Origin: CADEED01 sp043747875 | GTDB taxonomy: Bacteria > Pseudomonadota > Gammaproteobacteria > Steroidobacterales > Steroidobacteraceae | Length of the DNA stretch: 64,000 bases | NCBI GenBank assembly: GCA_043747875.1 | Contig: JAYTOI010000025.1 | Location: forward strand, 1-64,000 | Reading direction: 5' to 3' | Shown: piece by piece, positions 35,513 to 43,332 of the stretch | How positions within the stretch are numbered: the first letter of the stretch is position 1 | Layout: every line of letters starts with the position of its first letter | The notes under the pieces: generated by a model | What the model was told of the DNA's origin: nothing | Seen by the model: the letters and a program-made list of their open reading frames with translations, nothing else | Databases searched by the model: none | Translations under genes and position numbers: made by a program

Positions 35513-35776
35513 ATGAGTTGGGATCGCATGTCGGCGAATTGGGCCCATTGGAAAGGCCGGGTTCGCGAACGCTGGGGACGACTCACGGACGATGAGCTCA
35601 CCGTCGTTGCCGGTCGACGCGACCAACTCACTTCCCGCATCCAGGAGGCATACGGACTCACGCGCGCAGAGGCCGAACGGCAGCTGCACAACTGGGAACG
35701 CAATCTCGCCGTCGAGGACTACCGAGAAGTGTCCTTCGACGAAACGCAAGCGCACAAGGTCACTGAAAATTCATGA
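35513..35776 (+). CDS. CsbD-like general stress protein
   Basis: This 87-residue hydrophilic protein starts at ATG 35513, behind a strong GGAGGGG site. NWAHWKGRVRERWGRLTDDE and VVAGRRDQLTSRIQEAYGLT match the CsbD/YjbJ fold, in which W-K-G...K/R-W-G-L-T-D-D is typical. YjbJ-type proteins are abundant under osmotic and stationary-phase stress; their biochemical role is unknown. It heads the run leading to the DUF4398 and OmpA-like genes. Confidence 0.8.
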   Translation: MSWDRMSANWAHWKGRVRERWGRLTDDELTVVAGRRDQLTSRIQEAYGLTRAEAERQLHNWERNLAVEDYREVSFDETQAHKVTENS

Positions 35777-35792
35777 AAGGAACTGCCACGCC

Positions 35793-36212
35793 ATGATCAC
35801 CCTCAACGGAATCCGCAACACCTTCTGGTGCGTCATCGCATTCGGGATCGTCGGATGCGCTTCGGCACCACTGCCGATCGACAAACTCGCCGTCGCGCAG
35901 AATTCGCTGCAGCGCGCCGAACAGGCACAGGCTGCGCAGTTCGCGCAGCTCGAGCTCACCACCGCGCGCAACAAACTCGCGGCGGCGCAATCGGCAGCCG
36001 ACAAGAAAGAGGCGGAACTCGCCGCGCGGCTCGCCGACCAGGCCGACGCCGACGCGCAGTTGGCCGAATCCACCGCCCGCGCCAAGCAGCAACAACAACT
36101 CGTCGACGAGATGGACGCCAGCCTGCGCGATCTGCGCGACGAAACACTGCGCCGTTCCGGTGGGGGCGCGCAAATGCCGCAGCCGACACCGACTCCGGCG
36201 CCCCAGCAGTGA
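35793..36212 (+). CDS. DUF4398 lipoprotein
   Basis: This 139-residue protein has a lipobox (VIAFGIVGCAS) and an Ala/Gln/Glu-rich helical domain (LAVAQNSLQRAEQAQAAQF, then LELTTARNKLAAAQSAADKK) typical of DUF4398. The C-terminus is Pro-rich. A signal plus long helix suggests an outer-membrane-anchored periplasmic coil. The next gene encodes a related DUF4398-type region fused to an OmpA domain. The two are 11 bases apart and probably form a functional pair. Confidence 0.8.
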   Translation: MITLNGIRNTFWCVIAFGIVGCASAPLPIDKLAVAQNSLQRAEQAQAAQFAQLELTTARNKLAAAQSAADKKEAELAARLADQADADAQLAESTARAKQQQQLVDEMDASLRDLRDETLRRSGGGAQMPQPTPTPAPQQ

Positions 36213-36223
36213 AGGAGATAATC

Positions 36224-37189
36224 ATGAAGCTTCCATTTCCTCGTACAACCCTGGTTGCCGCCATCTCGGCCGTCTTGTTAGGCGTCGCCGGATGCCAGAG
36301 CACCCCCGAGCCGGGCGCCATGCTCACCCAGGCGCGCAACGCCGTCGCCGAGGCCGAGGCGAATCCGGATGTTTCCAAATACGCGCCCACCGAGCTGGAC
36401 CGTGCGCGCAAGCTGCTGATCAACGCGGAGAGCTCCGCGAAAGAGAAAGGCGCCAAGGATCCGGTCTCCACGCATTACGCCTACCTCACCACGCAGCTGG
36501 CGCACATCGCCGAACAGCGTGCGCACGAGCAGGCGGCCACCACGCGCATCAAGGCAGGCGAGTCCGAGCGCACGCGCATCCTGCTGTCGGCCCGCGAGAA
36601 CGAGGCCAACGATGCGGTCGCCCAGGCGCGCGCCGCGCAGACTGCGGCTCAATCGGCGCAAGCCGACGCGCTGGCGTCGCAAGCCAACGCTCAGGCGTCG
36701 CAAGCCAACGCCCAGGCGGCGCAGTCGCAGATGATGCAGGCCCAGGCCGACTCGCAGCGTCTCGCGGCTCAGCTGGAGGAGCTGCAGGCCTCGCAGACTT
36801 CGCGCGGAATCGTGCTCACGCTCGACGATGTGTTGTTCGATACCGGGCGCGCGCAGCTCAAGTCCGGCGCACGGCGTTCACTGGACCAGATCGCCCAGTT
36901 CCTCAGCGAACATCCGCAGCGACGCGTACAGGTCGAAGGCTTTACGGACAGTCAGGGCACCGACGACTACAACCTCGAGCTTTCGCAGAGTCGCGCGGAC
37001 GCAGTGGCCATGGCCATCATCCAACGCGGCGTCGCCGCGGAGCGCGTGCGCGCGCTCGGGTACGGTGAGCAGTTCCCCGTGGCGAGCAACGCCAGCGACG
37101 GCAGCCGTCAGTTGAACCGCCGCGTGGAGATCATCGTGTCGAACGAGAACACGCCCATTCCGGGCCGCGCGGAGTCGGGAAGGCCGTGA
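36224..37189 (+). CDS. DUF4398-OmpA fusion lipoprotein (peptidoglycan-binding)
   Basis: This 321-residue lipoprotein has the lipobox VLLGVAGCQ. A DUF4398-like segment (about 30-95; AVAEAEANPDVSKYAPTELD) and a coiled coil full of Ala/Gln with a tandem SQANAQA repeat (about 140-170) follow. The C-terminal OmpA-like domain has LDDVLFDTGRAQLKSG, VEGFTDSQGTDDYNLELSQS and NRRVEIIVS, so it should bind peptidoglycan. GAAGGAGAT precedes the start. Its stop overlaps the GTG of the sigma-54 activator (GTGA). Confidence 0.9.
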   Translation: MKLPFPRTTLVAAISAVLLGVAGCQSTPEPGAMLTQARNAVAEAEANPDVSKYAPTELDRARKLLINAESSAKEKGAKDPVSTHYAYLTTQLAHIAEQRAHEQAATTRIKAGESERTRILLSARENEANDAVAQARAAQTAAQSAQADALASQANAQASQANAQAAQSQMMQAQADSQRLAAQLEELQASQTSRGIVLTLDDVLFDTGRAQLKSGARRSLDQIAQFLSEHPQRRVQVEGFTDSQGTDDYNLELSQSRADAVAMAIIQRGVAAERVRALGYGEQFPVASNASDGSRQLNRRVEIIVSNENTPIPGRAESGRP

Positions 37190-38283
37190 AGCTACCCAAC
37201 GGAGAATTTTTCTCCGCGGACATCGGCGCGGGCCTCGCGCCCGAGACGGAATCGATCGCGGTGGCGGCCAGCGGGGGGCAGGCGCGAATGCCGGTGCTGC
37301 GGGGGCATGCGGAGCGCATGCAGGAGTGCGCGCTGCGGCTGATCGGCAATTCGAGTGGCATGCACCGCGTGCGCGATCTCATCGGACGCGTTGCTCCGAC
37401 CGATTCGACCGTGTTCATCTGCGGCGAATCGGGTTGTGGCAAGGAGCTCGTTGCCGAGGCGGTGCACATCATGAGCCCGCGCGCGCAGCAGCCCTTCGTG
37501 GCGATCAACTGCGCCGCGATTCCGGCCACCTTGATCGAAGCCGAGTTGTTCGGGCACGAGCGTGGCAGCTTCACCGGCGCGGTGCGTACGCGCGAGGGCG
37601 TATTCGAGCGTGCCAGCGGCGGCACGCTGCTGCTCGACGAGATCACCGAGATGCCGCTCGATCTGCAGTCGCGGTTGTTGCGCGTGCTCGAGACCAAACG
37701 ATTGTCGCGTGTCGGCGGCTCGAGCGACCTGCATGTGGATGTGCGCGTGATCGCGTCCACGAACCGTTCGCCGGCGCAGGCCTTCGCGGAGGGTCGGCTG
37801 CGCGAAGACATCTACTATCGCCTCGCGGTGGTCACCGTGCAGTTGCCGCCATTGCGCGAGCGCGGGGACGACATTCTGTTGCTGGCAGAGTTCTTCATCG
37901 GCGAGCTCAACCTGCGCCATGGCACCCACAAGCGCCTGTCCGAAGATTTGCGGGCCCGCTTCCTGCGTCACGACTGGCCCGGCAACGTGCGTGAGCTGAG
38001 GAATGCAGTGGAGCGCGCGTTCATCCTCTGCGATGGGGAGTTGAGTCTTTCCGAGCAGGAGATGCCGAGCCTGCGCAATGCGACGCCGAACGCCTCGTCC
38101 GCCGGCATCAGCATGCCCATCGGCGCGACGCTCGACGAGATCGAGCGCACGTTCATCCTGGCGACCCTGGAGCATTTCGAGGGCGACAAGCGTCGCGCCG
38201 CGGACGTGCTCGGGTGCAGCCTGAAGACGCTGTACAACAAGCTGCACGCGTATCAACGCGAGCGCCACGCGGGCATGAACTGA
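37186..38283 (+). CDS. Sigma-54-dependent transcriptional activator without receiver domain
   Basis: This 365-residue protein has a short N-terminus (about 50 residues, no REC, GAF or PAS). The AAA+ domain has Walker A CGESGCGKELVAEAVH, the sigma-54 loop as RGSFTGAV (GSFTGA instead of the usual GAFTGA), Walker B GGTLLLDEITEMP and the arginine finger region RLREDIYYRLAVV. A C-terminal Fis-type helix-turn-helix (RRAADVLGCSLKTLYNKLHA) binds DNA. It overlaps the OmpA-like gene, so it is co-translated with an envelope lipoprotein. The missing sensory domain suggests control by expression level or a partner protein. Confidence 0.88.
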   Translation: MKLPNGEFFSADIGAGLAPETESIAVAASGGQARMPVLRGHAERMQECALRLIGNSSGMHRVRDLIGRVAPTDSTVFICGESGCGKELVAEAVHIMSPRAQQPFVAINCAAIPATLIEAELFGHERGSFTGAVRTREGVFERASGGTLLLDEITEMPLDLQSRLLRVLETKRLSRVGGSSDLHVDVRVIASTNRSPAQAFAEGRLREDIYYRLAVVTVQLPPLRERGDDILLLAEFFIGELNLRHGTHKRLSEDLRARFLRHDWPGNVRELRNAVERAFILCDGELSLSEQEMPSLRNATPNASSAGISMPIGATLDEIERTFILATLEHFEGDKRRAADVLGCSLKTLYNKLHAYQRERHAGMN

Positions 38284-38360
38284 GGCTGCGCCGCGCGCGC
38301 CATCGGTGCCCGGGCACTCATTTTCGTTTCTAGTCGGTCGAAGTCACAGGAGATAATCTC

Positions 38361-38630
38361 ATGGGTATAATTTTGTGGTTGGTCATAGGTGGTGTGGTTG
38401 GTTGGCTCGCGAGCATCGTCATGAAGCGGGACGGCAGCCAGGGCATCATTCTCAATATCGTCGTCGGCATCGTCGGAGCCCTGCTCGGCGGTTGGTTGCT
38501 GGGCCCGGCCCTCGGAGCACCGAGCATCAATTCTGGTGTCATCAGCGTCGGCAGCTTGCTGGTGTCGTTCCTCGGCGCCGTCATTCTGCTCGCCATCGTC
38601 AATCTGGTTTCGCGCAATCGCGTGAGATGA
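38361..38630 (+). CDS. GlsB/YeaQ/YmgE-family stress membrane protein
   Basis: This 89-residue protein has three hydrophobic Gly-rich helices, starting IILWLVIGGVVGWLASIVMK and followed by IVVGIVGALLGGWLLG and LGAVILLAIVNLVSR. This is the Transgly_assoc (YeaQ/YmgE) pattern, seen in small inner-membrane proteins induced by stress. AGGAGATAATCTC lies directly before the ATG. The molecular role is unknown. Confidence 0.85.
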   Translation: MGIILWLVIGGVVGWLASIVMKRDGSQGIILNIVVGIVGALLGGWLLGPALGAPSINSGVISVGSLLVSFLGAVILLAIVNLVSRNRVR

Positions 38631-38658
38631 TCGACGAGCGCGGCCGAGCGCGACGGTG

Positions 38659-39183
38659 ATGCTCGCGGACATCTTCGATTTCCGCGTCTCCATCGTCGAG
38701 CTCGTGCTGCGCGGCACGCTGGTCTTCTGGCTGCTGTTCCTCATCTTTCGATTCGTCATGCGCCGCGACGTCGGCGCGGTGGGGATCGCAGACATCCTCT
38801 TGCTGGTCATCGTGGCGGATGCGGCGCAGAACGCGATGTCCGGCGGATATTCCACAGTCTCTGAAGGCGCGGTGCTCGTGCTGACCATCGTCGGCTGGAA
38901 TTTCCTGCTCGACTGGCTGTCATTCCGCTCTTTGGTCGTGCAGCGCTTCGCGCAGCCGGGCCGCCTCACGCTGGTACAGCGCGGGGTCATCAATCGCCGC
39001 AACCTGCGCCGCGAATTCATCACGCTCGAGGAGCTGCAGGAAAAGTTGCGCGAGCAGGGCGTCGAGAAGGTTGCGCAGGTGAAGGCAGCCTATCTGGAGG
39101 GGGATGGCCAGATCAGTGTGATCCGGTTCGAACCGGATGAAGCGGGCGGCGCCGGGTCGCGCCCCACGCCGGGCGCAGGCTGA
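38659..39183 (+). CDS. DUF421 (YetF-like) membrane protein
   Basis: This 174-residue protein starts at ATG 38659 (a GTG is adjacent at 38656). Three N-terminal helices (ELVLRGTLVFWLLFLIFRFV, IADILLLVIVADAAQNAMSG, GAVLVLTIVGWNFLLDWLS) are followed by a cytosolic domain typical of DUF421/YetF, with LVQRGVINRRNLRREFITLE and ISVIRFEPDE. The family function is uncertain; in spore-formers, members affect germination. It stands 28 bases after the YeaQ-like gene. Confidence 0.82.
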   Translation: MLADIFDFRVSIVELVLRGTLVFWLLFLIFRFVMRRDVGAVGIADILLLVIVADAAQNAMSGGYSTVSEGAVLVLTIVGWNFLLDWLSFRSLVVQRFAQPGRLTLVQRGVINRRNLRREFITLEELQEKLREQGVEKVAQVKAAYLEGDGQISVIRFEPDEAGGAGSRPTPGAG

Positions 39184-39481
39184 AGCTTCCCGCAAACCCT
39201 TGGAAGGGTGAGAAGAGATAGGCTGCGCGCGCGCTGCCGTTGAGGCTGCGAAGTCAAAACCGATACACCAATGATTCCCGAACGCGGGTGCTCTCGACCT
39301 GGTCTCGTTCCGCCGCGACCCAGGACCACGGCCGCGATACCCGCGGCGGGGAATGCCGCGCCATGCGCCAGCATCGCGGGTCGCGAGACCTTGTCTGGCA
39401 GGAACCCACCGTGTGTCGCGACGCCAGATTTGCGATAACTTGGCGCGTTGGCGGATGCGTCGTGGCGTTGGTGGAGGGTGC

Positions 39482-40363
39482 ATGAAAAGCGAAGATCGGG
39501 TGGTGGAATGGTTCAACGAGGTGAACTGGATTCAGGCGGGCTCGCGCATCGCGGCGATTCTCGCAGTGAGTTTCGTGCTGATTTTCATCGCGCGGCGGCT
39601 CATCTCGGGGCTCGAGAAGTTCACGGCCACTCACGCGCTCGACGTCGAGGCGCGCAAGCGCGCCGCCACGGTCAGCAATGTGCTGCGCAAGCTCGCGTCG
39701 ATCCTCATCGTGGCCATCGCGACGCTCGCCATCTTCAACACGCTGGGCATTTCGATCCTGCCGTTCCTCGCGACCGCGGGTGTGGCGGGCATCGCGATCG
39801 CATTCGGCGCGCAATCGCTGGTCAAGGATTTCTTCCGCGGCTTCTTCCTGCTGGCGGAGAACCAGATCCGGCAGGGTGACGTGGTGGAAGTGGCTGGGAA
39901 GAGCGGCCTGGTCGAGGATCTCACGCTGCGCTATGTGCAGCTGCGCGACTACGAGGGCAATGTGCACTACGTGCCGAATGGCGAGATCGGGGTAGTGACG
40001 AGCTCCAGCCGTACCTTCGCGTATGCAGTGGTGGACGTCACCATTGCGCTCGAGCAGGACATCGCGCCCGTCATCGACATCATGCGCGAGGTTGGCACCC
40101 AGCTGCGCGCGAACTCCGTGTTCGGCCCGCGGATCATGGACGATCTGGACATCGCGGGCATCGAGTCGTGGACCGCCAGTGGCATCACGCTGCGCGCGCG
40201 GATCAAAGTGCGTGCGCTCGAGCAGTCGAACGTGAAGCGGGAGTATCTGCTGCGACTCAAGCACGCCTTCGATCACGCGAACATTCAGCAGCCGAAGTCG
40301 ACTGTCACGATCGTCGGCGGCCCCGCGGGGAGGGCGCCGACGCCGGAAGGTCCGCCAACGTAA
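39482..40363 (+). CDS. Small-conductance mechanosensitive channel (MscS family)
   Basis: This 293-residue protein starts at ATG 39482. An N-terminal amphipathic segment and helices at about 20-45, 65-90 and 95-120 are present. The third forms the pore and carries the Gly/Ala-rich LPFLATAGVAGIAIAFGAQS, followed by LVKDFFRGFFLLAENQIRQG at the beta domain. The vestibule domain includes VHYVPNGEIGVVTSSSR. It releases solutes under hypo-osmotic tension. The upstream 298-bp gap (39184-39481) shows no gene or clear signal. Confidence 0.93.
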   Translation: MKSEDRVVEWFNEVNWIQAGSRIAAILAVSFVLIFIARRLISGLEKFTATHALDVEARKRAATVSNVLRKLASILIVAIATLAIFNTLGISILPFLATAGVAGIAIAFGAQSLVKDFFRGFFLLAENQIRQGDVVEVAGKSGLVEDLTLRYVQLRDYEGNVHYVPNGEIGVVTSSSRTFAYAVVDVTIALEQDIAPVIDIMREVGTQLRANSVFGPRIMDDLDIAGIESWTASGITLRARIKVRALEQSNVKREYLLRLKHAFDHANIQQPKSTVTIVGGPAGRAPTPEGPPT

Positions 40364-40385
40364 TAGGATTGCGCTTCGAAAAGAG

Positions 40386-40466
40386 AAAAGGGGGCAGGTC
40401 TATTTATCGGGCGGGGCGTGCACCAAGGCCGTGGCGCCGACCCGATAAATAGACCTGTCCCCTTTT
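40386..40466. repeat. REP/MITE-like long inverted repeat
   Basis: Two 26-base arms (40386-40411 and 40441-40466) are inverted copies matching at 25 of 26 positions, around a 29-base GC-rich loop. The outer ends read AAAAGGGGG and CCCCTTTT, with CAGGTCTATTTAT inside. Such AAAAGGGGACAG palindromes are frequent near REP-associated transposases in Proteobacteria. No transposase is in the window. It lies between mscS and a small minus-strand gene. Confidence 0.7.
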
Positions 40467-40473
40467 GCTAGCA

Positions 40474-40492
40474 AATGGGGAGTGTCCCCATT
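40474..40492. repeat. Second short hairpin beside the REP-like element
   Basis: AATGGGGA and TCCCCATT form an 8-bp stem around GTG, 7 bases after the longer palindrome. It includes part of the stop codon of the small minus-strand gene. The GGGGA/TCCCC ends resemble the flanking palindrome, so the two probably belong to one element. It may also serve as a weak terminator. Confidence 0.45.
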
Positions 40493-40715
40493 AATGCGCG
40501 GTAACGGCGCTCGGGGTCGCTGGCCCAGAGCGGCTCGCGCCGCCTTCGCTCTCCCAGCGATCCTTCTCCAGACGTTCGTGGTGGCGGCGGCGATATTCTT
40601 CCTGACGTCGCTGGCTGCGCGACGCCGCGTACGATGCGGCGAGCACCGCGATGCCGGCGATTCCCAGTAGTTTGATGATGCGCATGGCGAGCATGCCGTG
40701 GTTCGAGCGGGTCAT
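40491..40715 (-). CDS. Small single-helix membrane protein
   Basis: This 74-residue protein starts at ATG 40715, overlapping the stop of the DUF4142 gene (ATGA). AGGAG lies 9 bases upstream. A single membrane helix (IIKLLGIAGIAVLAASYAA) is followed by a very basic tail (SRSQRRQEEYRRRHHERL). I recognise no family. The tight overlap with the DUF4142 gene and the good ribosome-binding site support it as real. Confidence 0.6.
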   Translation of the reverse strand: MTRSNHGMLAMRIIKLLGIAGIAVLAASYAASRSQRRQEEYRRRHHERLEKDRWESEGGASRSGPATPSAVTAH

Positions 40716-41377
40716 TTCTGCACACTCCTGAGTTGATCGAGGTGACTTTCGATGGTGGGAAGCGTGTCGCGCGCGAATTTGCGCAGTTCGTTGTCTTCGC
40801 CGCCCTCGGCCTGGGCGCGATACAGCGCGACGGAGCGTTCGTGGCCGGCGATCATCTCGGCGGCCCACTTCGAGTCGAAATCGCCGCTCGCGGTGCCTGA
40901 TTCCGGCACCGCCGCGGCGGCACCCGGTGTGGGCCAGCCCTTGGCCGTGGCAATGCGCGTCAGCTTCTCGGTCGCGTTGGTGTGATCGGAAACCAGCATC
41001 CCCGCGATGCGTTTCAATTCCGCGTTCTTGAGCTGCGGCAGCGCATTGCGCGCCGAGTTGATTTCCTTGCGACCGCTCTCGGTGGCCTGCTTGACGAATT
41101 GGATGTCGTCCGCCGGTTTTCCAACGGACGCCCCGCCGGCGGCGGCTGCGTCGATGGTGCCGACCTTGCGCGCCTCCATGTCGGCGGCTACCACCGGAAT
41201 CAGCGTAGCGCTGCCGGCGGCGATGCTCTCGGGCGTGAAACCGACGGACATCATGCCATCCGCCGGCAACGGCTGCGAGGGCTGCGTCGACGCCAGACTG
41301 ACGGCCCACAGCGGCGCCGCGAGTGCGAGGCTGGCGATGCCCAGCCCTGTGGCGAATGATCGAATCCGGATGTTCAT
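40712..41377 (-). CDS. DUF4142 exported protein
   Basis: This 221-residue protein has a signal peptide (ATGLGIASLALAAPLWA) and a helical DUF4142 domain: IQFVKQATESGRKEINSARN, LKRIAGMLVSDHTNATEKL, EMIAGHERSVALYRAQ, LPTIESHLDQL. This ferritin-like-looking four-helix family of predicted periplasmic proteins is common in soil bacteria; the function is unknown. AGGAGAGCAC precedes ATG 41377. It is followed by the overlapping small membrane protein. Confidence 0.85.
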   Translation of the reverse strand: MNIRIRSFATGLGIASLALAAPLWAVSLASTQPSQPLPADGMMSVGFTPESIAAGSATLIPVVAADMEARKVGTIDAAAAGGASVGKPADDIQFVKQATESGRKEINSARNALPQLKNAELKRIAGMLVSDHTNATEKLTRIATAKGWPTPGAAAAVPESGTASGDFDSKWAAEMIAGHERSVALYRAQAEGGEDNELRKFARDTLPTIESHLDQLRSVQK

Positions 41378-41537
41378 GTCCGTGCTCTCCTGAACTGTCG
41401 GGCAAAATGGGCGGACGAGAGTAGTTAGCTCCCGCCCGCCCAGGTCACGCAATGCGGGCGTTACCGAGGTCTCGCAGGTGAGCACCACCCGGTCGCGATT
41501 GCATGAAACCCATGGCTCTGATCCATCGCGCGGAGCC

Positions 41538-41954
41538 TTACTGACCGTTGCCGGCCGGCTGAGTGACGCTGGCGGAGCCGGAGCCCTTCGCGGCATCGAG
41601 GTGCCCCTGAGCCTGCGCCTTGGCGGACTCGTACATGGCTTCCGCCTGGTCCTTGCACGCCTTCTGGCCATCGCCCGCGAGCGTCTCGCACTTTTCCTTC
41701 GCGACTTTGCGCTGACCATCTGCCTGCGCCACGGCCACGTCGTATTCGGCGGCGGCGCGCTCTTCGGCACCTTCCATCGCAACGTCGGCAGCCTCGCGGC
41801 GTTCCTCGGCCACGTTCTCACTCGCGTCCTGGCGCGCCTCGCTCACGTCCTTCGCCGTCTCGCCCGCCGAGTCGCGCTGCGTGCAGCCCGTGATCGTCAA
41901 AATGCCCGCCACCGCGGCCACGGCCAACGTCCAGCGGCTATATGTTTTGCTCAC
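41538..41954 (-). CDS. Ala/Glu-rich putative lipoprotein
   Basis: This 138-residue protein starts at GTG 41954, preceded by AGGAGAC 7 bases upstream. The signal has a lipobox (VAGILTITGCTQ). The mature part is a highly charged, Ala-rich helix (ETAKDVSEARQDASENVAEE) with two Cys (KEKCETL, QKACKDQ). I recognise no exact family; it resembles stress-induced lipoproteins with apolipoprotein-like helices. It lies among other envelope stress genes. Confidence 0.65.
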   Translation of the reverse strand: MSKTYSRWTLAVAAVAGILTITGCTQRDSAGETAKDVSEARQDASENVAEERREAADVAMEGAEERAAAEYDVAVAQADGQRKVAKEKCETLAGDGQKACKDQAEAMYESAKAQAQGHLDAAKGSGSASVTQPAGNGQ

Positions 41955-42109
41955 GATTCTGTCTCCTGGATTGAAAGTCGGCTGCATGCTGCGCCGCCGC
42001 TGTCGAGCGCGCGCGCGGACGACGCGCGCAACTACTGTCAGCGCGCACCGACCGGCGGTTCTCGTGGTCCTGCAAATGGCGTCGATTGGAGACAACGCCG
42101 TCCGCCCCA

Positions 42110-42127
42110 TGTCAGGAACCCCTGACA
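42110..42127. promoter_or_regulatory. Perfect palindrome, candidate operator
   Basis: TGTCAGG and CCTGACA form perfect 7-base arms around AACC. The site lies 123 bases upstream of the DUF883 gene and about 155 bases upstream of the divergent lipoprotein start, so it could serve either. The symmetry is right for a dimeric regulator. No matching known operator is claimed. Confidence 0.4.
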
Positions 42128-42249
42128 CCGTTGTGCGCAGGCCACTACCCCGATCGCGCGGCGCGGCTGACACCCGCGGCCAGTCCATCGCCGTACAGTG
42201 CATCGAGTATCGATTCATCATTCACCAGGCTTTCAACCGGAGGACGGCA

Positions 42250-42591
42250 ATGACCATCCAGGCCAAGACTTTCGAGAACGGCACGCGCAATCCAGAATCC
42301 ACCGTAGTGGAGCTCAACCGCATCGTCACGCAGGCGGAAGAGCTGCTGAAGACGCTCGGCGAAGAGGGCGGCGCGGCCGTCGAAGCCGTTCGTCAGCGGG
42401 TGATGCGCACCGTGAACATGGCGAAGGGCAAGATCTCCGATGCGAGCCTGCGTGCGCGCGAGACCGCCACCAGCGCCGCGAAGGCCACCGACGAGTACGT
42501 GCATGAAAATCCCTGGAAGGCGATCGCGTACGGCGCCGCCGCGGGTGCCGCAGTGACGATCATCGCGGGCTGGCTGGTCCGTCGCGGCTGA
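42250..42591 (+). CDS. DUF883 (ElaB/YqjD-like) membrane-anchored protein
   Basis: This 113-residue protein has an N-terminal amphipathic coiled-coil region (IVTQAEELLKTLGEEGGAAV, KGKISDASLRARETATSAAK), then DEYVHENPWKAIAYGAAAGA and a C-terminal membrane helix ending GWLVRRG. This is the ElaB/YqjD/DUF883 pattern: C-tail-anchored inner-membrane proteins that can bind ribosomes in stationary phase in E. coli. GGAGGACGGCA precedes the ATG. Confidence 0.88.
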   Translation: MTIQAKTFENGTRNPESTVVELNRIVTQAEELLKTLGEEGGAAVEAVRQRVMRTVNMAKGKISDASLRARETATSAAKATDEYVHENPWKAIAYGAAAGAAVTIIAGWLVRRG

Positions 42592-42627
42592 TCGGGCGCG
42601 ACAGCCCACGACCTCCGAGCCCCGCGC

Positions 42628-43200
42628 ATGATCGAATCCGTTGCACTCGTATTGCTGCTCGCCACCGAGCCGGCGACGACCACGTTGCCGCGTCGGCCCG
42701 AGGGGTCGGGCGCCCGGTCGGTGGGGCAGATCGAGAGTCAGGATTCGCCGGGCGCGGTGACGGACTATCTATTCGACAAACCACTGTCCGCTACCGACGA
42801 TCCGGCATTCATCGTGAATGCTCTCGTCGGCGTGCGGCAGGGCGTGCTGGACGCGCGCGATGCGGGCGGCACCTTGCAACCCGCGTCGCTGCGTGGAGCG
42901 GCCGAGAAGATAGGCCGGCAGAACGACGACACCGCGCGCGCGCTCGAGGCGCTGGCCCGACAAAAGGGTTGGCGCCTGCCGGCCCGCGTCACCCAGGACG
43001 GCGCGCTTCCCGCGGCACAAAATTCTCCGCGCGCCCGCGCGGATTTCATCATCAACCAGATCGCATTCCACCAGGCGATGGTGGAACAATTCCGCGCGCA
43101 GCTCGGCGGCAAAGGCGACGCCGATCTCAAGCGCGCGCTGCGCACGGCGCTGCCCGGCTATCAGCGAAATCTCGAGTTGTTGCTCACGCTCAAGCCCTGA
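42628..43200 (+). CDS. DUF4142-like exported protein
   Basis: This 190-residue protein has a short hydrophobic N-terminus (ESVALVLLLATEPATTT) that may be a signal peptide. The helical region has FIVNALVGVRQGVLDARDAG, NDDTARALEALARQKGWRLP and INQIAFHQAMVEQFRAQLGG, matching the order and spacing of DUF4142 proteins such as the one at 40712-41377. The match is weaker than for that gene. It is 36 bases after the DUF883 gene. Confidence 0.55.
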   Translation: MIESVALVLLLATEPATTTLPRRPEGSGARSVGQIESQDSPGAVTDYLFDKPLSATDDPAFIVNALVGVRQGVLDARDAGGTLQPASLRGAAEKIGRQNDDTARALEALARQKGWRLPARVTQDGALPAAQNSPRARADFIINQIAFHQAMVEQFRAQLGGKGDADLKRALRTALPGYQRNLELLLTLKP

Positions 43201-43332
43201 CGCTCGGGCGCTCCCTGTCGGACGATGCCGCATGGCAAATGTCGCCGCGCAGCGCAATGAAGGCAAAGCTGAAGTGCGCACAGCGCGCCATCCGACGGCA
43301 CGATTGCTCCCGTTACGCGACGCTTGCGCCCC

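Noticed and set aside
38306..38317. GTGCCCGGGCAC followed by TTTTCGTTT as a terminator after the sigma-54 activator
   Set aside because: The palindrome has no loop, so the usable stem is only about 4 bp; too weak to call.
39254..40276. A 340-codon minus-strand frame opposite mscS
   Set aside because: The plus strand has clear MscS pore and beta-domain motifs; the minus frame is a charged low-complexity shadow.
40386..40466. The long palindrome as a CRISPR repeat or tRNA
   Set aside because: It is a single inverted repeat, not a spaced direct-repeat array, and it has no cloverleaf features.
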